The position numbers were made by a program, and so were the translations under genes. Shown piece after piece: positions 7,775 through 15,304 of a stretch of 64,000 nucleotides of DNA. Under the pieces are notes generated by a model. The model searched no databases. It was given only the letters and a program-made list of their open reading frames with translations, and had not been told where the DNA came from. The DNA lies in NCBI GenBank assembly GCA_032334055.1, contig JAUOZS010000001.1, forward strand, positions 2,392,501 through 2,456,500, in the 5' to 3' direction. This stretch comes from Selenomonadales bacterium 4137-cl (GTDB lineage: Bacteria > Bacillota > Negativicutes > Sporomusales > UBA7701). The stretch's first letter is position 1; the number at the start of each line of letters is the position of its first letter.

Positions 7775-8596
7775 TCAATCCTCCCGTGTTTCAGAGATTT
7801 TCGCGTGACTGACGAGGAGCTCGGGCGTCAGATTGAAGACGGCGTCGAAGAGTTTGACGCGGAAGGTGCCGATGCCGTCCTCCGGGCCAAGCGACCGGTG
7901 GGCGAGTTCGCCGGCGACGCCCATGACCACGAGGCCGGTAACGGCGGCGGCGTAGGGCGAGGCGCCCGCTCCCAGGCAGCAGCCGATCAGCGAGGTGGCC
8001 ATGCAGCCCGTGCCGGTGACGCGCGCCAGCCAGGGGTGGCCGTTGGCGATGCGGCAGACGCGACCGGCGCCGGCGACGATGTCGGTCCGGCCGGTGAGGG
8101 CTACGACGCAGCCGAGGCGACGGGCAAGGCCGGCGGCAACGGCTTCGCCGCCGGGTTCGTCGGCGGCCGAGTCAACGCCGCGAATGGCGGCGCTGAGGCC
8201 GGCGACGGTTTTGATTTCCGCGGCGTTGCCTCTGATTACCGCCGGGCTGGTTTCGCGAACGATGCGGCCGGCGGCGTCGGTGCGGGCCGGGGTGGCGCCG
8301 GCGCCCACCGGGTCGAGGATTATGGGGACGCCGAGGTCGCCGGCCCGCCGGCCGGTGGCGATCATGGTGTCGACGGCGGCGGCGTTGAGGGTGCCGATGT
8401 TGAGGACCAGGGCACCGGCTTTGGCGACCATGTCGGTGGCTTCGCCGGGGTCGGCGGCCATGACGGGGGAGGCGCCGCAGGCGAGGGTGATGTTGGCGCT
8501 GTCGTTGGCGGTGACGTAGTTGGTCAGGTGATGGACGAGGGGGGTGTTCGCCTTTATGGCGGCAAAGGTGGCGGCGATTTCCTGCAAAAGCTCCAT
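7775..8596 (-). CDS. thiM: Hydroxyethylthiazole kinase ThiM
   Basis: A 273-residue kinase that phosphorylates 4-methyl-5-(2-hydroxyethyl)thiazole in thiamin salvage. Family landmarks: an N-terminal LVHHLTNYVTANDSANITLACGASPVM, the LDPVGAGATPAR stretch, NAAEI (where the Asn and Glu sit near Mg-ATP), ALTGRTDIV, and the C-terminal VTGTGCMATSLIG, in which the Cys is the conserved catalytic-loop residue. The length is normal for the family. GGGAGG lies 11 bases before the ATG. It is the first gene after a TPP riboswitch, and thiW follows immediately, so uptake and phosphorylation of the thiazole moiety are repressed together when thiamin pyrophosphate is abundant. Confidence 0.96.
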   Translation of the reverse strand: MELLQEIAATFAAIKANTPLVHHLTNYVTANDSANITLACGASPVMAADPGEATDMVAKAGALVLNIGTLNAAAVDTMIATGRRAGDLGVPIILDPVGAGATPARTDAAGRIVRETSPAVIRGNAAEIKTVAGLSAAIRGVDSAADEPGGEAVAAGLARRLGCVVALTGRTDIVAGAGRVCRIANGHPWLARVTGTGCMATSLIGCCLGAGASPYAAAVTGLVVMGVAGELAHRSLGPEDGIGTFRVKLFDAVFNLTPELLVSHAKISETRED

Positions 8597-8657
8597 TGAT
8601 CGATCTACCTCCCTGGAAGCGGGTATGGGAAACGGGCGGTTAAGCGGCGCAAACCGT

Positions 8658-8686
8658 AAAAGGCGCCTCCCCGTAAGGATGCGCCC
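8658..8686 (-). terminator. Terminator of the TPP riboswitch expression platform
   Basis: On the minus strand GGCGC and GCGCC pair across a 14-base loop, followed by TTTT. The hairpin lies between the TPP aptamer and thiM, the expected place for transcription attenuation. Confidence 0.55.
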
Positions 8687-8702
8687 CGAAAGCGAACAAT
8701 GA

Positions 8703-8803
8703 GCAGCTATCCCTCCGCTGGCATTACCCAGATCAGGTTAAGGGTCATAGGCGGTCGGGCCTATTTCTCAGCCGGCTCCTCCGGCTCCCCCAGCCGATAT
8801 CCA
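8703..8803 (-). promoter_or_regulatory. TPP (THI-box) riboswitch
   Basis: Read on the minus strand the element contains, in order, the conserved CUGAGA (8766-8771), UGACC and CUGAUCUGGGUAAUGCCAGCG followed by GGGAUA, i.e. the two ligand-sensing arms of the thiamin pyrophosphate aptamer. A TATAAT lies at 8829-8834 about 25 bp upstream on the same strand. Binding of thiamin pyrophosphate should switch off thiM-thiW, here apparently through the hairpin with T-run at 8658-8686. Confidence 0.96.
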
Positions 8804-8918
8804 GTTGTTTCGTCGTGCCTTCTGCTTAATTATAACCATATCCGGCCGATTTTTCCATACTTTAACGGCAACTTTCGCCGGCCGTGCCAAAAATTCTCAC
8901 TTGGACGTGCGCCCGAGC

Positions 8919-9611
8919 CTAGGCCAGGAGGCGATTTACGATCGCCTCGATGTGTATCCGGGTGGTGTCGAGGATGATGGCGTCCAGGTCGCCGTCCTTG
9001 ATTATCAGCGGCAACTCGGTGCAGCCGAGGATGAGGGCGTCGGCGTTTTCGGCGGCGAGCATCCTCCTGGCGATCCGCAGCACTGTGTTTTTGTCCTCGG
9101 GGAGGACGATGCCTGCCTGGAGGTTCGGGAAGATGACGTTGTGGATGGCCTGCTGCTCTTCCACGGTGGGAACGAAGGCGTCGATGCCGTATCTGGCGAA
9201 CGCGTCCGCGTATAGCCCGCTGCTCATCGTGAAGGCGGTGCCGAAGATGATTACGCGGCGGCAGCCGCCGTCCCGCGCCTTCTTGCATGTTTCCTCGACG
9301 ATGCTGACGAGGGGCAGCGGGGAGCGGGCGCTGACCGCGTCGAAGACGATGTGGGCGGTGTTGGCCGCCATGGCCGCGAATTCGGCGCCGCCGGCGGCCA
9401 GGGTTTCGACCGAGGCGACAAGGCGGTCGGTGAATTCGGGCCAGGTTTTGTTCGCCGCCAGGGCATACATTTCGTCGAGGTTGAGGCTGTCGATGACCAT
9501 GAGGGGGTAGCTGACGCCGCCGGTTTTGTCCCGGTAGGCGTCGATTATCCCCTTGTAGTAGTCGAGCGTGGACGCGGGGCCGATCCCGCCCACCAGTCCG
9601 AATTTTTTCAT
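8919..9611 (-). CDS. Aspartate/glutamate racemase family protein
   Basis: A 230-residue cofactor-independent racemase: the N-terminal KKFGLVGGIGPASTLDYYKG and C-terminal ILGCTELPLI with the second catalytic Cys are typical. The first active-site motif, usually CNT, reads AANTAH here, so the first Cys is replaced by Ala. A group of family members, including an E. coli Asp/Glu racemase, uses the Thr of this motif with a single Cys, so the enzyme may still work, with one-sided Cys chemistry and L- to D- preference. The ATG at 9611 has GGAGG 8 bases upstream. It is monocistronic, between thiM and the siroheme reductase operon. Confidence 0.88.
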   Translation of the reverse strand: MKKFGLVGGIGPASTLDYYKGIIDAYRDKTGGVSYPLMVIDSLNLDEMYALAANKTWPEFTDRLVASVETLAAGGAEFAAMAANTAHIVFDAVSARSPLPLVSIVEETCKKARDGGCRRVIIFGTAFTMSSGLYADAFARYGIDAFVPTVEEQQAIHNVIFPNLQAGIVLPEDKNTVLRIARRMLAAENADALILGCTELPLIIKDGDLDAIILDTTRIHIEAIVNRLLA

Positions 9612-9694
9612 CACCAGCACCTCCGCCACCGGGATAACTTACTAATACTTCGATTATATCACAGCAGGCGATGAAAAAGACAAACCCAGGTTGC

Positions 9695-9726
9695 CGAGAA
9701 GCCCCGGACTTCGCCGGGGCTTCTCG
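9695..9726 (-). terminator. Intrinsic terminator of the siroheme reductase operon
   Basis: A perfect 13-bp stem (CGAGAAGCCCCGG and its complement) with a 6-base loop begins 7 bases after the last stop of the operon. No long T-run follows. Confidence 0.7.
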
Positions 9727-9732
9727 TGCGGT

Positions 9733-10389
9733 CTATTTTCTGTAGATTTCGCTCCTGACGCCCTCCCCCGCCCCGTCCTGCCGGAAGGCGAACGCCGGGT
9801 TGGCGCCGGCGACGAAGCCGGCCAGCCAGGCCCGGTAGAGCCGCGCCATCGCCTGTTCGTTGGCGCCGGCCCGCCGCCAGTTCGGCTGTTGGAGGCAGAC
9901 GCGCGTCTCCCAGGTTATGCTGTCATCCGCCGAGGCGATGACAGTGTCAGCCTGGTCGCAGGGCATGCCGTTCAGGTAGTGGTCGCCCAGGGCCCGGTAG
10001 ATGCCCGGGGCGATAGTCAGGTCGTGCTTGCCCTGGGCTTTGGCGCTCTCGCCGGTGAGGCGGCCGTGGTCGGCGAAGGCCTGCTCAAGGAGGTCGGCCG
10101 CCCCGTCGCCGCAGGTGTCGAGCAGTTCGCTGACAAAGGCGGCTTCGCGGGTTTCGGCGATTTTAATCTGGCGCTGCAGCCAGCCGTGGATGTTGTCGTG
10201 GTCGATGAGTTCGCCCAGGTCGGTGTCGGGCAGCGGCCAGCCGTAGGTCTGCCTGACTTGTTCCTGAAGCTCCTCGGCGACGGAGCCGCACAGCGCGGCC
10301 GCCCGTTCGCGGAGGTAGTCCTCCCGCCGGCCGACGAGGCGGATCTTGCCGTAGAGCCAGTAGTGGATGGGGCCGATGAAGGCGCTCAT
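9733..10389 (-). CDS. Unknown cytosolic protein co-transcribed with siroheme reductase
   Basis: A 218-residue soluble protein, rich in Asp, His and Trp, with no signal or membrane segment. Its ATG overlaps the stop of the upstream siroheme reductase gene (ATGA), so the two are translationally coupled and the product probably helps that enzyme, for example in assembly, electron supply or a partner reaction. Central stretches IDHDNIHGWLQRQIKIAE and the Cys of LLDTCGDGAADL have no motif that I can name. No function is assigned. Confidence 0.75.
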   Translation of the reverse strand: MSAFIGPIHYWLYGKIRLVGRREDYLRERAAALCGSVAEELQEQVRQTYGWPLPDTDLGELIDHDNIHGWLQRQIKIAETREAAFVSELLDTCGDGAADLLEQAFADHGRLTGESAKAQGKHDLTIAPGIYRALGDHYLNGMPCDQADTVIASADDSITWETRVCLQQPNWRRAGANEQAMARLYRAWLAGFVAGANPAFAFRQDGAGEGVRSEIYRK

Positions 10390-11342
10390 TGTTTTTCCTC
10401 CTTAAGCGCGACTTTGTTCAGGGCGACGGTCAGGTCGCTTACTTCGAGCCCGTGGATGCCGGCCGCTTTTTCCAGCGCTTCGCCGGCGGCCGAGGGGCAG
10501 CCGAGGCAGCCCATGCCGAAGCCGCGAAGAACGGGGATGGTCTCGGGGTATACCCGGATGATGTCGGCGATGATGCTGTCGGCGGCGATGGAGTCGCCGG
10601 CTTTTAGCCTGGGTTCGTCGCCAGTACGGGCGGGAACGGGGGCGTCATGGGCGGCGGCGGGCGCAGCGGCGGACGGGGCGGCGGCAAATTCGGCGAGTAC
10701 GTCGACGCGGAATTTTTCGAGTCCGATGCGGTCGATAAACTGGCCCAGCCGCTCGATGTCGGCGTGCCGCTTGTAGTAGCCGACGATGATGTCGACGAGC
10801 CTGAGGGTGGCGTCGTAGTCGAGGCCGGCGGCGAGCTTGTCGGCCAGCCGGGGATGCGCGCCGGCGCTGCCGCCGACGTAAACGTCCCAGCCCTCGTCGG
10901 TGCCGATGACGCCGATGTCTTTGATGATCGCTTCCGCGCAGGAGTTGGGGCAGCCGGAGACGCCGATCTTCAGCCGTGACGGCATTTCTTTTTTGATGTA
11001 GCGCCGGTCGAGCTCAAGACCGAGCTTTACGCTGTCCTGCTTGCCGCGTTTGCAGAAGGCGATCCCGGGGCAGATTTTGACGCTGCGGACGCAGTTGGCG
11101 AAGCCCATGGCGGGCTGCATGCCGAGTTCGGCCCAGACGTTGTCGATATCTTCGGCTTTCAGCCCGGTTATCATGATGCGCTGCGCCGAGGTCAGTTTGA
11201 GCGTGCCGCCGTATTCCCTGGCGACGCGGGCGTAGGTTTCGAGTGTTTCCGGTTTGACGAATCCTCCCGGTAGGTGGGGCGTTACCGCGTAGGTTCTGAC
11301 GCCGTTGCGGATTTTCTGCAGGTTGGCTCCTTTGGGCAGCAT
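10386..11342 (-). CDS. Small siroheme-[4Fe-4S] sulfite/nitrite reductase-like protein with C-terminal DUF1858
   Basis: A 318-residue protein. Residues 1-235 form the compact sulfite/nitrite reductase half-module: the four cluster ligands are visible as C91-x5-C97 (CPGIAFC) and C131-x3-C135 (SGCPNSC), the latter bridging siroheme. An Ala/Pro linker leads to a DUF1858 domain (about 258-315) with GMGCLGCPSA, a redox CxxC. This resembles the small anaerobic sulfite reductases of clostridia and archaea rather than the full-length CysI/DsrAB. Substrate (sulfite, nitrite or other) cannot be read. Two CRP/FNR-type sites precede it. The ATG has an AGGAGG-like site at a good distance. Confidence 0.88.
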   Translation of the reverse strand: MLPKGANLQKIRNGVRTYAVTPHLPGGFVKPETLETYARVAREYGGTLKLTSAQRIMITGLKAEDIDNVWAELGMQPAMGFANCVRSVKICPGIAFCKRGKQDSVKLGLELDRRYIKKEMPSRLKIGVSGCPNSCAEAIIKDIGVIGTDEGWDVYVGGSAGAHPRLADKLAAGLDYDATLRLVDIIVGYYKRHADIERLGQFIDRIGLEKFRVDVLAEFAAAPSAAAPAAAHDAPVPARTGDEPRLKAGDSIAADSIIADIIRVYPETIPVLRGFGMGCLGCPSAAGEALEKAAGIHGLEVSDLTVALNKVALKEEKQ

Positions 11343-11385
11343 GGCGTTTTTCCTCCTAACGTGTTACGGTGTCTGTCATGGTTTA

Positions 11386-11450
11386 ATGATACCCCGCCGG
11401 CGGCGGCCGCGCTTTGATGTAAATCACATTCCGGGCGTGATTTGCGTCAC
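11386..11450 (-). promoter_or_regulatory. Tandem CRP/FNR-type sites and -10 box before the siroheme reductase gene
   Basis: TTGATGTAAATCAC (11414-11427) matches the FNR half-site pair TTGAT-N4-ATCAA in nine of ten positions. A second, weaker palindrome GTGATTTGCGTCAC lies at 11437-11450, 23 bp away. A minus-strand -10 hexamer TATCAT is at 11386-11391; a start about 11379 puts the first site centre at -41.5, the class-II activation position. Confidence 0.7.
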
Positions 11451-11543
11451 GCGTCCGCGGAAAAGGAAGCAGCCCCGGACATATTGCACTGAACCCCGGC
11501 CAATGGACACAGATAAAAAGCCCTATCGTAGGATTAGATGAGA

Positions 11544-12398
11544 TTACGCAAACTGGCGTCGTTTTTCGAGCGGCGTCAGTTTTGTTTTGAGTTGAATACG
11601 CTCGTGGTTGTAGAAAAAAATGTAGTTATCAATAAGCTGACGCGCCTGATCGACCGTCTTTGGCTTATGCCGCCGGATACACTCGGTCTTAAGGATGCTG
11701 AAGAAGTTTTCTGCCGGCGCGTTGTCATAGCAGTTTCCCCGCCTTGACATGGACGGAGTAATGCCGTAATTTTGAGTTAGGGTGAAATATGCCTGGGAAG
11801 TGTATTGAAACCCCTGGTCACTGTGGAGGTGCAACTCTGCAGTGACCGCTTCTTTTGCCTTGGCTTGCCGAACGGTTCGCAGAACCAGGTTGACCGACTG
11901 CTCGGTTCCAGTCTGGTAGGCGACAATACTGTTGTCAAACAGGTCGCGAATCATGGATAGATACAAGGTTCCCTGCGGCGTCTGGATATAGGAAACATCC
12001 GTTACCCATTTCTGATTAGGTTTGATGGCTGTGAAATCGCGGCCGAGGATATTCGGATACCGGTGCAGTTGACCGCTCATCTGCCGGTACTTTTTTCTGC
12101 GCCGGATTTGCGCCAGCAACCCGTACTTGTTCATGATGCGCAGCACCGCCTTATGGTTTTTCTTAATGCCTCGCCTCTCAAGCCATATCCCCACACGCCT
12201 ATAACCGTAAGTTCCATTAGTCTGCCGCTGGCATTTTTGAATCAAGGCGGCCAACTTCTCCTCGGCGGATGACCGGTCTTTCCGTTTGAGATACGCGTAG
12301 TAGCCGCTTCTTGATACCTCAAAGAAATTACACATGACCGCAACCGGATGCTTGCCGGCATTTTGCGCTATGGCTATGTACTTAACCTGTGCTCTCAC
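11544..12398 (-). CDS. IS3-family transposase OrfB (DDE integrase), copy 1
   Basis: 284 residues: an N-terminal HTH_21-like region (SRSGYYAYLKR), then an rve-type integrase core. The catalytic triad is visible as D134 (WVTDVSYIQT), D194 (LHSDQGFQYTS) and E230 (DNAPAENFFSILKTE), with 35 residues between the second Asp and Glu, the DD(35)E spacing. The GTG start overlaps the orfA stop by four bases (GTGA), so orfB may be translated by coupling; IS3 elements usually also make an OrfAB fusion by -1 frameshifting, and I did not find a convincing slippery site. The gene is intact. Confidence 0.95.
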   Translation of the reverse strand: MRAQVKYIAIAQNAGKHPVAVMCNFFEVSRSGYYAYLKRKDRSSAEEKLAALIQKCQRQTNGTYGYRRVGIWLERRGIKKNHKAVLRIMNKYGLLAQIRRRKKYRQMSGQLHRYPNILGRDFTAIKPNQKWVTDVSYIQTPQGTLYLSMIRDLFDNSIVAYQTGTEQSVNLVLRTVRQAKAKEAVTAELHLHSDQGFQYTSQAYFTLTQNYGITPSMSRRGNCYDNAPAENFFSILKTECIRRHKPKTVDQARQLIDNYIFFYNHERIQLKTKLTPLEKRRQFA

Positions 12399-12691
12399 AT
12401 CCTTCCAGCAGCGTGAAGAAAAGACCGGTATAGTTCCACTTCTCTTTCAAGTTCCCGTATCCGCAGCTCCATCGCGTGGTGTGCAGTTATCGGGCTTTTT
12501 CTGGGGCGGCCTTTCTTCTTGGGGGATGCCGGAAGGGTGGTCTGTCTCCGATTGTACCGGTTAATCCAGTTCTTGATTTGTACTTTTTCAAGACCCAAGG
12601 CATCTGCTATCTCCCGCCTGGTTCTTCCATCTTGTCGCATTTGCAGGATAATCCGCTCAGCCGATTGCATATCTGTCCATTTCCGTGACAT
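12395..12691 (-). CDS. IS3-family OrfA DNA-binding protein, copy 1
   Basis: 98 residues. A helix-turn-helix (GRTRREIADALGLEKVQIKNWINRY, about residues 22-46) binds the IS ends; a C-terminal leucine-rich coiled coil (MELRIRELEREVELYRSFL) mediates multimerisation. The ATG at 12691 has a consensus AGGAGG six bases upstream, and that site lies inside a hairpin described separately. Intact. Confidence 0.93.
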   Translation of the reverse strand: MSRKWTDMQSAERIILQMRQDGRTRREIADALGLEKVQIKNWINRYNRRQTTLPASPKKKGRPRKSPITAHHAMELRIRELEREVELYRSFLHAAGRM

Positions 12692-12697
12692 ACAAAA

Positions 12698-12741
12698 CCT
12701 CCTATCGTAGTTATCCTACAACAGGAGGCTTTTTTGCTCAA
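12698..12741 (-). promoter_or_regulatory. IS promoter nested with SD-sequestering hairpin, copy 1
   Basis: On the minus strand TTGAGC (12741-12736), a 17-bp spacer and TAGGAT (12718-12713) form a promoter. The anti-ribosome-site arm CCTCCT (complement of 12723-12728) lies inside the promoter spacer and pairs with the orfA ribosome site AGGAGG (complement of 12698-12703), helped by a GTAG/CTAC inner stem. A transcript from this promoter would start near 12706 and lack the anti-site arm. On the plus strand the same hairpin is followed by T6 and can act as a terminator. Confidence 0.65.
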
Positions 12742-12797
12742 TGTCCGTTTTTTCGGGTTCAGTTCATATCCGGGGCTGCTTGTAGCGTATTGTATGG

Positions 12798-13457
12798 TTA
12801 CGCGGAAAGGTATTCTTCGAGGAGTTCGCTGTCCCACTGCAGCACGCCGCGGGTCAGCCCGAGGAGGGCGGCATAGAAGCCGACCGCGCCGTGGGCGGCG
12901 GCGTCTTTCTCCAGGTCGCCGATCCAGCCGAGGGGATGGGCGGCGATGAACTCCGCCTGGAGCCGGGCCGAATCGCGCCAGCCGGCTTCTTCCCGCAGGC
13001 TGGCCGCTTCGCTGGCGGCCGCCAGCAGCATGAGCTCAAGCCCCAGATGGTCCTCCGGCTGCCGGTATTTGGCGGCCGCCGCCACGCCGAAGCGGGCCAT
13101 GGCTTCCCTCACCTGGAAGGCGGGTGGGCCGAACAGCAGCCGTTCGGGGGTGCGGTAGAGCGATTCCCACGGGGGCGCTTTGGGTTCATCGGCGCCAAGA
13201 AACAGGTCGGTGTACTCGGTCTGCACCCGCTCAAGCGCCGCCTCCCCGGGCATAGACCGCAGGTTTGACGTTATGTTGACCAATCTGTCGAGGGCGTCGC
13301 CCATGACGTCGTTGGCCGGCGCCAGGGGGAAGTCCCGCCAGAATTCGGGCTGCAGCAGGGGGACGCGGTCGGCCTGAAAGGGTTCGAGCAGGCAGTGGCC
13401 GAGGAACCGATAGATGCCGGCTCGGAAGAGAGCGACTTCTTGCCAGGATGCGACCAT
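12798..13457 (-). CDS. TorD/DmsD-family molybdoenzyme chaperone
   Basis: A 219-residue, all-helical-looking protein. The family signature EYTDLFLGADEPKAPPWESLYRT (about residues 80-105) and a following GPPAFQVREAMARFG match TorD-like chaperones, which bind the twin-arginine leader and help insert the molybdopterin cofactor into the catalytic subunit before export. It is the last gene of the A-B-C-chaperone operon, only 6 bases from the membrane subunit. It is followed by the terminator now split by IS copy 1. Confidence 0.9.
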   Translation of the reverse strand: MVASWQEVALFRAGIYRFLGHCLLEPFQADRVPLLQPEFWRDFPLAPANDVMGDALDRLVNITSNLRSMPGEAALERVQTEYTDLFLGADEPKAPPWESLYRTPERLLFGPPAFQVREAMARFGVAAAAKYRQPEDHLGLELMLLAAASEAASLREEAGWRDSARLQAEFIAAHPLGWIGDLEKDAAAHGAVGFYAALLGLTRGVLQWDSELLEEYLSA

Positions 13458-13463
13458 CGCCTG

Positions 13464-14675
13464 TTACTTGGCCGCCGTCGGCGCGGCGCTGACGGCGCGG
13501 ACGGTTTCCTCCCCGCTCCAGAGCAGCCGGCGGGACGCGACGATGAAGACGATGGCCCCGAAGGAGATGATGCCGAGGAAGATGGCCCATTCGACCAAGG
13601 TGGGCGTATACGATCCGGTCATCGCCCACATGTCGATCTTGGCCGTGGCGGAGGCGGGTGCCTGGCCGAGGGTTACGCCGGGCGCGCCGGCCACCGGCGG
13701 GATGAGGAAAGACGAGAACAGCAGCCAGACGCGTTTGCAGAACACGCCGAGGATGATGAGCGCGGCGGCGGCCATGATCCGGCTTTTGCTCTGGCGACCG
13801 GCGGGGCTGGCGAGGAGGACGAAGGGAACGAGCAGGCCGAGGATGACCTGCACCCAGAAGAACGGGGCCAGCGGGCCGCTCGTCAGCAGGCCTAGGGCGG
13901 CCATCATGCTTTCTTCGCCGGGATAGGCGGCTGTCAGCATTTCGCTGAGGACGAAGAAGGCGTCCACGGCGACGAAGACGGCGAGCAGGCCGGCGAGGCG
14001 GGCGTACAACCGGGGCTCGACCTTGTAGTCGGAGACTTGCTCCAGCCCGGCGAGCACGAGGATGAGAAGCGCGAGGCCGGAGTCGAGGGCCGAGGCGACG
14101 AACAGCGGCGCCATCAGGGCGCTGTGCCAGCTGACGCGGGCGATCTGCAGGCCGAAGATCCAGGCCGTGACGGAGTGGACGAGCACGGCGGCCGGCAGGG
14201 CGACGGCCGACAGGGTGGCCAGCTTGCCCTGGTCGGGCGCGGGCCGGGTCATCTGCCTGAGATAGAGCAGCGAGACGATCAGGTAGACGGCGATGACGAC
14301 GACGTCCCAGATGAGCGGCGACTGGAACTGGGGATGGATGAGAAGGTAGAATATCCGCTCGGGGCTGCCGAGGTCGACGATGATGAACATCCCGGCGAGG
14401 ATGATGCAGACCGTCGAGAGGATGACGGCCGGCTTGGCCACCGCCTTGAAGGCGGGGATGTCGAACACGGTGGCCGAGGACGAGACGATCAGGCCGCCGG
14501 CCGAGAGGCCGACGAAGAACATGAAGGATGTGATGTACAGGCCCCATGACACGACGTTGCGCATGCCGGTGACGATAAGGCCGTTACTGAGCTGGTATAG
14601 CCAGGCGATCAGCCCGAGCAGCGTGAAGAGGCCCAGGATGCCCAGGGACATTTTCAGGTTTCCTCTGTTTTCCAC
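13464..14675 (-). CDS. NrfD/PsrC-family membrane quinol subunit
   Basis: 403 residues with eight to ten hydrophobic helices. The NrfD/PsrC signature is present early: NVVSWGLYITSFMFFVGLSAGG, then LGSPERIFYLLIHPQFQSPLIWDVV. This subunit anchors the complex in the inner membrane and oxidises menaquinol (or the reverse), passing electrons to the four-cluster subunit encoded next door. The GTG at 14675 is chosen because AAAGGAGG lies 7 bases upstream; the reading frame stays open further upstream without a ribosome site. It sits 14 bases after the ferredoxin subunit gene. Confidence 0.92.
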   Translation of the reverse strand: MENRGNLKMSLGILGLFTLLGLIAWLYQLSNGLIVTGMRNVVSWGLYITSFMFFVGLSAGGLIVSSSATVFDIPAFKAVAKPAVILSTVCIILAGMFIIVDLGSPERIFYLLIHPQFQSPLIWDVVVIAVYLIVSLLYLRQMTRPAPDQGKLATLSAVALPAAVLVHSVTAWIFGLQIARVSWHSALMAPLFVASALDSGLALLILVLAGLEQVSDYKVEPRLYARLAGLLAVFVAVDAFFVLSEMLTAAYPGEESMMAALGLLTSGPLAPFFWVQVILGLLVPFVLLASPAGRQSKSRIMAAAALIILGVFCKRVWLLFSSFLIPPVAGAPGVTLGQAPASATAKIDMWAMTGSYTPTLVEWAIFLGIISFGAIVFIVASRRLLWSGEETVRAVSAAPTAAK

Positions 14676-14689
14676 AATATCGCCTCCTT

Positions 14690-15301
14690 TCAGCGCAAAT
14701 AGTAGATTTGCGGTTTGGTGCCCTTTTCGGCGAGCAGCTGCTCGCCGCCGCGCTCGCGAACGGCCTTGGAAACCTCGCTGTTCGGGTCGTCGAGGTCGCC
14801 GAACTTGCGGGCCTTGGCGGGGCAGACCTCTACGCAGCGCGGCTCCTGCCCCTTGGAGGTGCGCTCGACGCACAGCGTGCATTTTTCCATGACGCCTTTG
14901 GGGCGGGGGGCGGCGTCGCCGTAAGAGTGGCCGGGTTCGCGGACAGGCTTCTGCCAGTTGAAAACGCGGACGTTGTAAGGGCACGAGGCCATGCAGTAGC
15001 GGCAGCCGATGCAGCGGGCATAATCGATCAGCACGCGGCCGTCCTTGTCCCTGAAGGTGGCTCCGACCGGGCAGACTTTGACGCAGGGGGCGTTCTCGCA
15101 GTGCAGGCAGGCGAGCGGCAGCCAGCTTTTGTGGAGGTTGGGGAATTCGCCGCGCGCGGTGTCGACGTCCTCGCCGCCGTCGGTGAGGATGCGGTTCCAC
15201 AGCATGCCCATCGGTACGTTGTTCTGCATTTTGCAGCCGAGCTCGCAGGTATGGCAGCCCATGCACCGCTTGAGGTCAATGGTCATGCCTAGTTTTGCCA
15301 T
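14690..15301 (-). CDS. Four-cluster [4Fe-4S] ferredoxin subunit (PsrB/NrfC/DmsB type)
   Basis: A 203-residue electron-transfer protein. Four Cys clusters can be counted: CMGCHTCELGC, CLHCENAPCVKVCP, CIGCRYCMASCP and CTLCVERTSKGQEPRCVEVCP, i.e. four cubanes. It links the catalytic molybdopterin subunit to the NrfD-type quinol subunit on the outer face of the inner membrane, carried there with the Tat-exported large subunit since it has no leader of its own. It is 3 bases downstream of the catalytic gene and 14 upstream of the membrane gene. Confidence 0.95.
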   Translation of the reverse strand: MAKLGMTIDLKRCMGCHTCELGCKMQNNVPMGMLWNRILTDGGEDVDTARGEFPNLHKSWLPLACLHCENAPCVKVCPVGATFRDKDGRVLIDYARCIGCRYCMASCPYNVRVFNWQKPVREPGHSYGDAAPRPKGVMEKCTLCVERTSKGQEPRCVEVCPAKARKFGDLDDPNSEVSKAVRERGGEQLLAEKGTKPQIYYLR

Positions 15302-15304
15302 CAG

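Larger units (their letters stand above)
11485..12766 (-). mobile_element. IS3-family element (IS150-like), copy 1
   Basis: A 1282-bp element with TG...CA ends and imperfect terminal inverted repeats (18 of 25 positions identical; both ends contain ACTGAACCC). It encodes overlapping orfA and orfB on the minus strand. The flanks are TAT on both sides, a 3-bp target duplication typical of IS3-family transposition. It is the same, base for base where I compared, as the copy at 39546-40827. Both copies sit in the loop of a terminator hairpin. Confidence 0.95.
11467..12781. terminator. Intrinsic terminator hairpin split by IS copy 1
   Basis: Left arm AAGCAGCCCCGGA (11467-11479) and right arm TCCGGGGCTGCTT (12769-12781) are perfectly complementary. 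Removing the IS and one TAT duplication gives a 13-bp stem with a 4-base CATA loop, located after the torD stop. It is the ancestral terminator of the respiratory operon. Confidence 0.85.
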
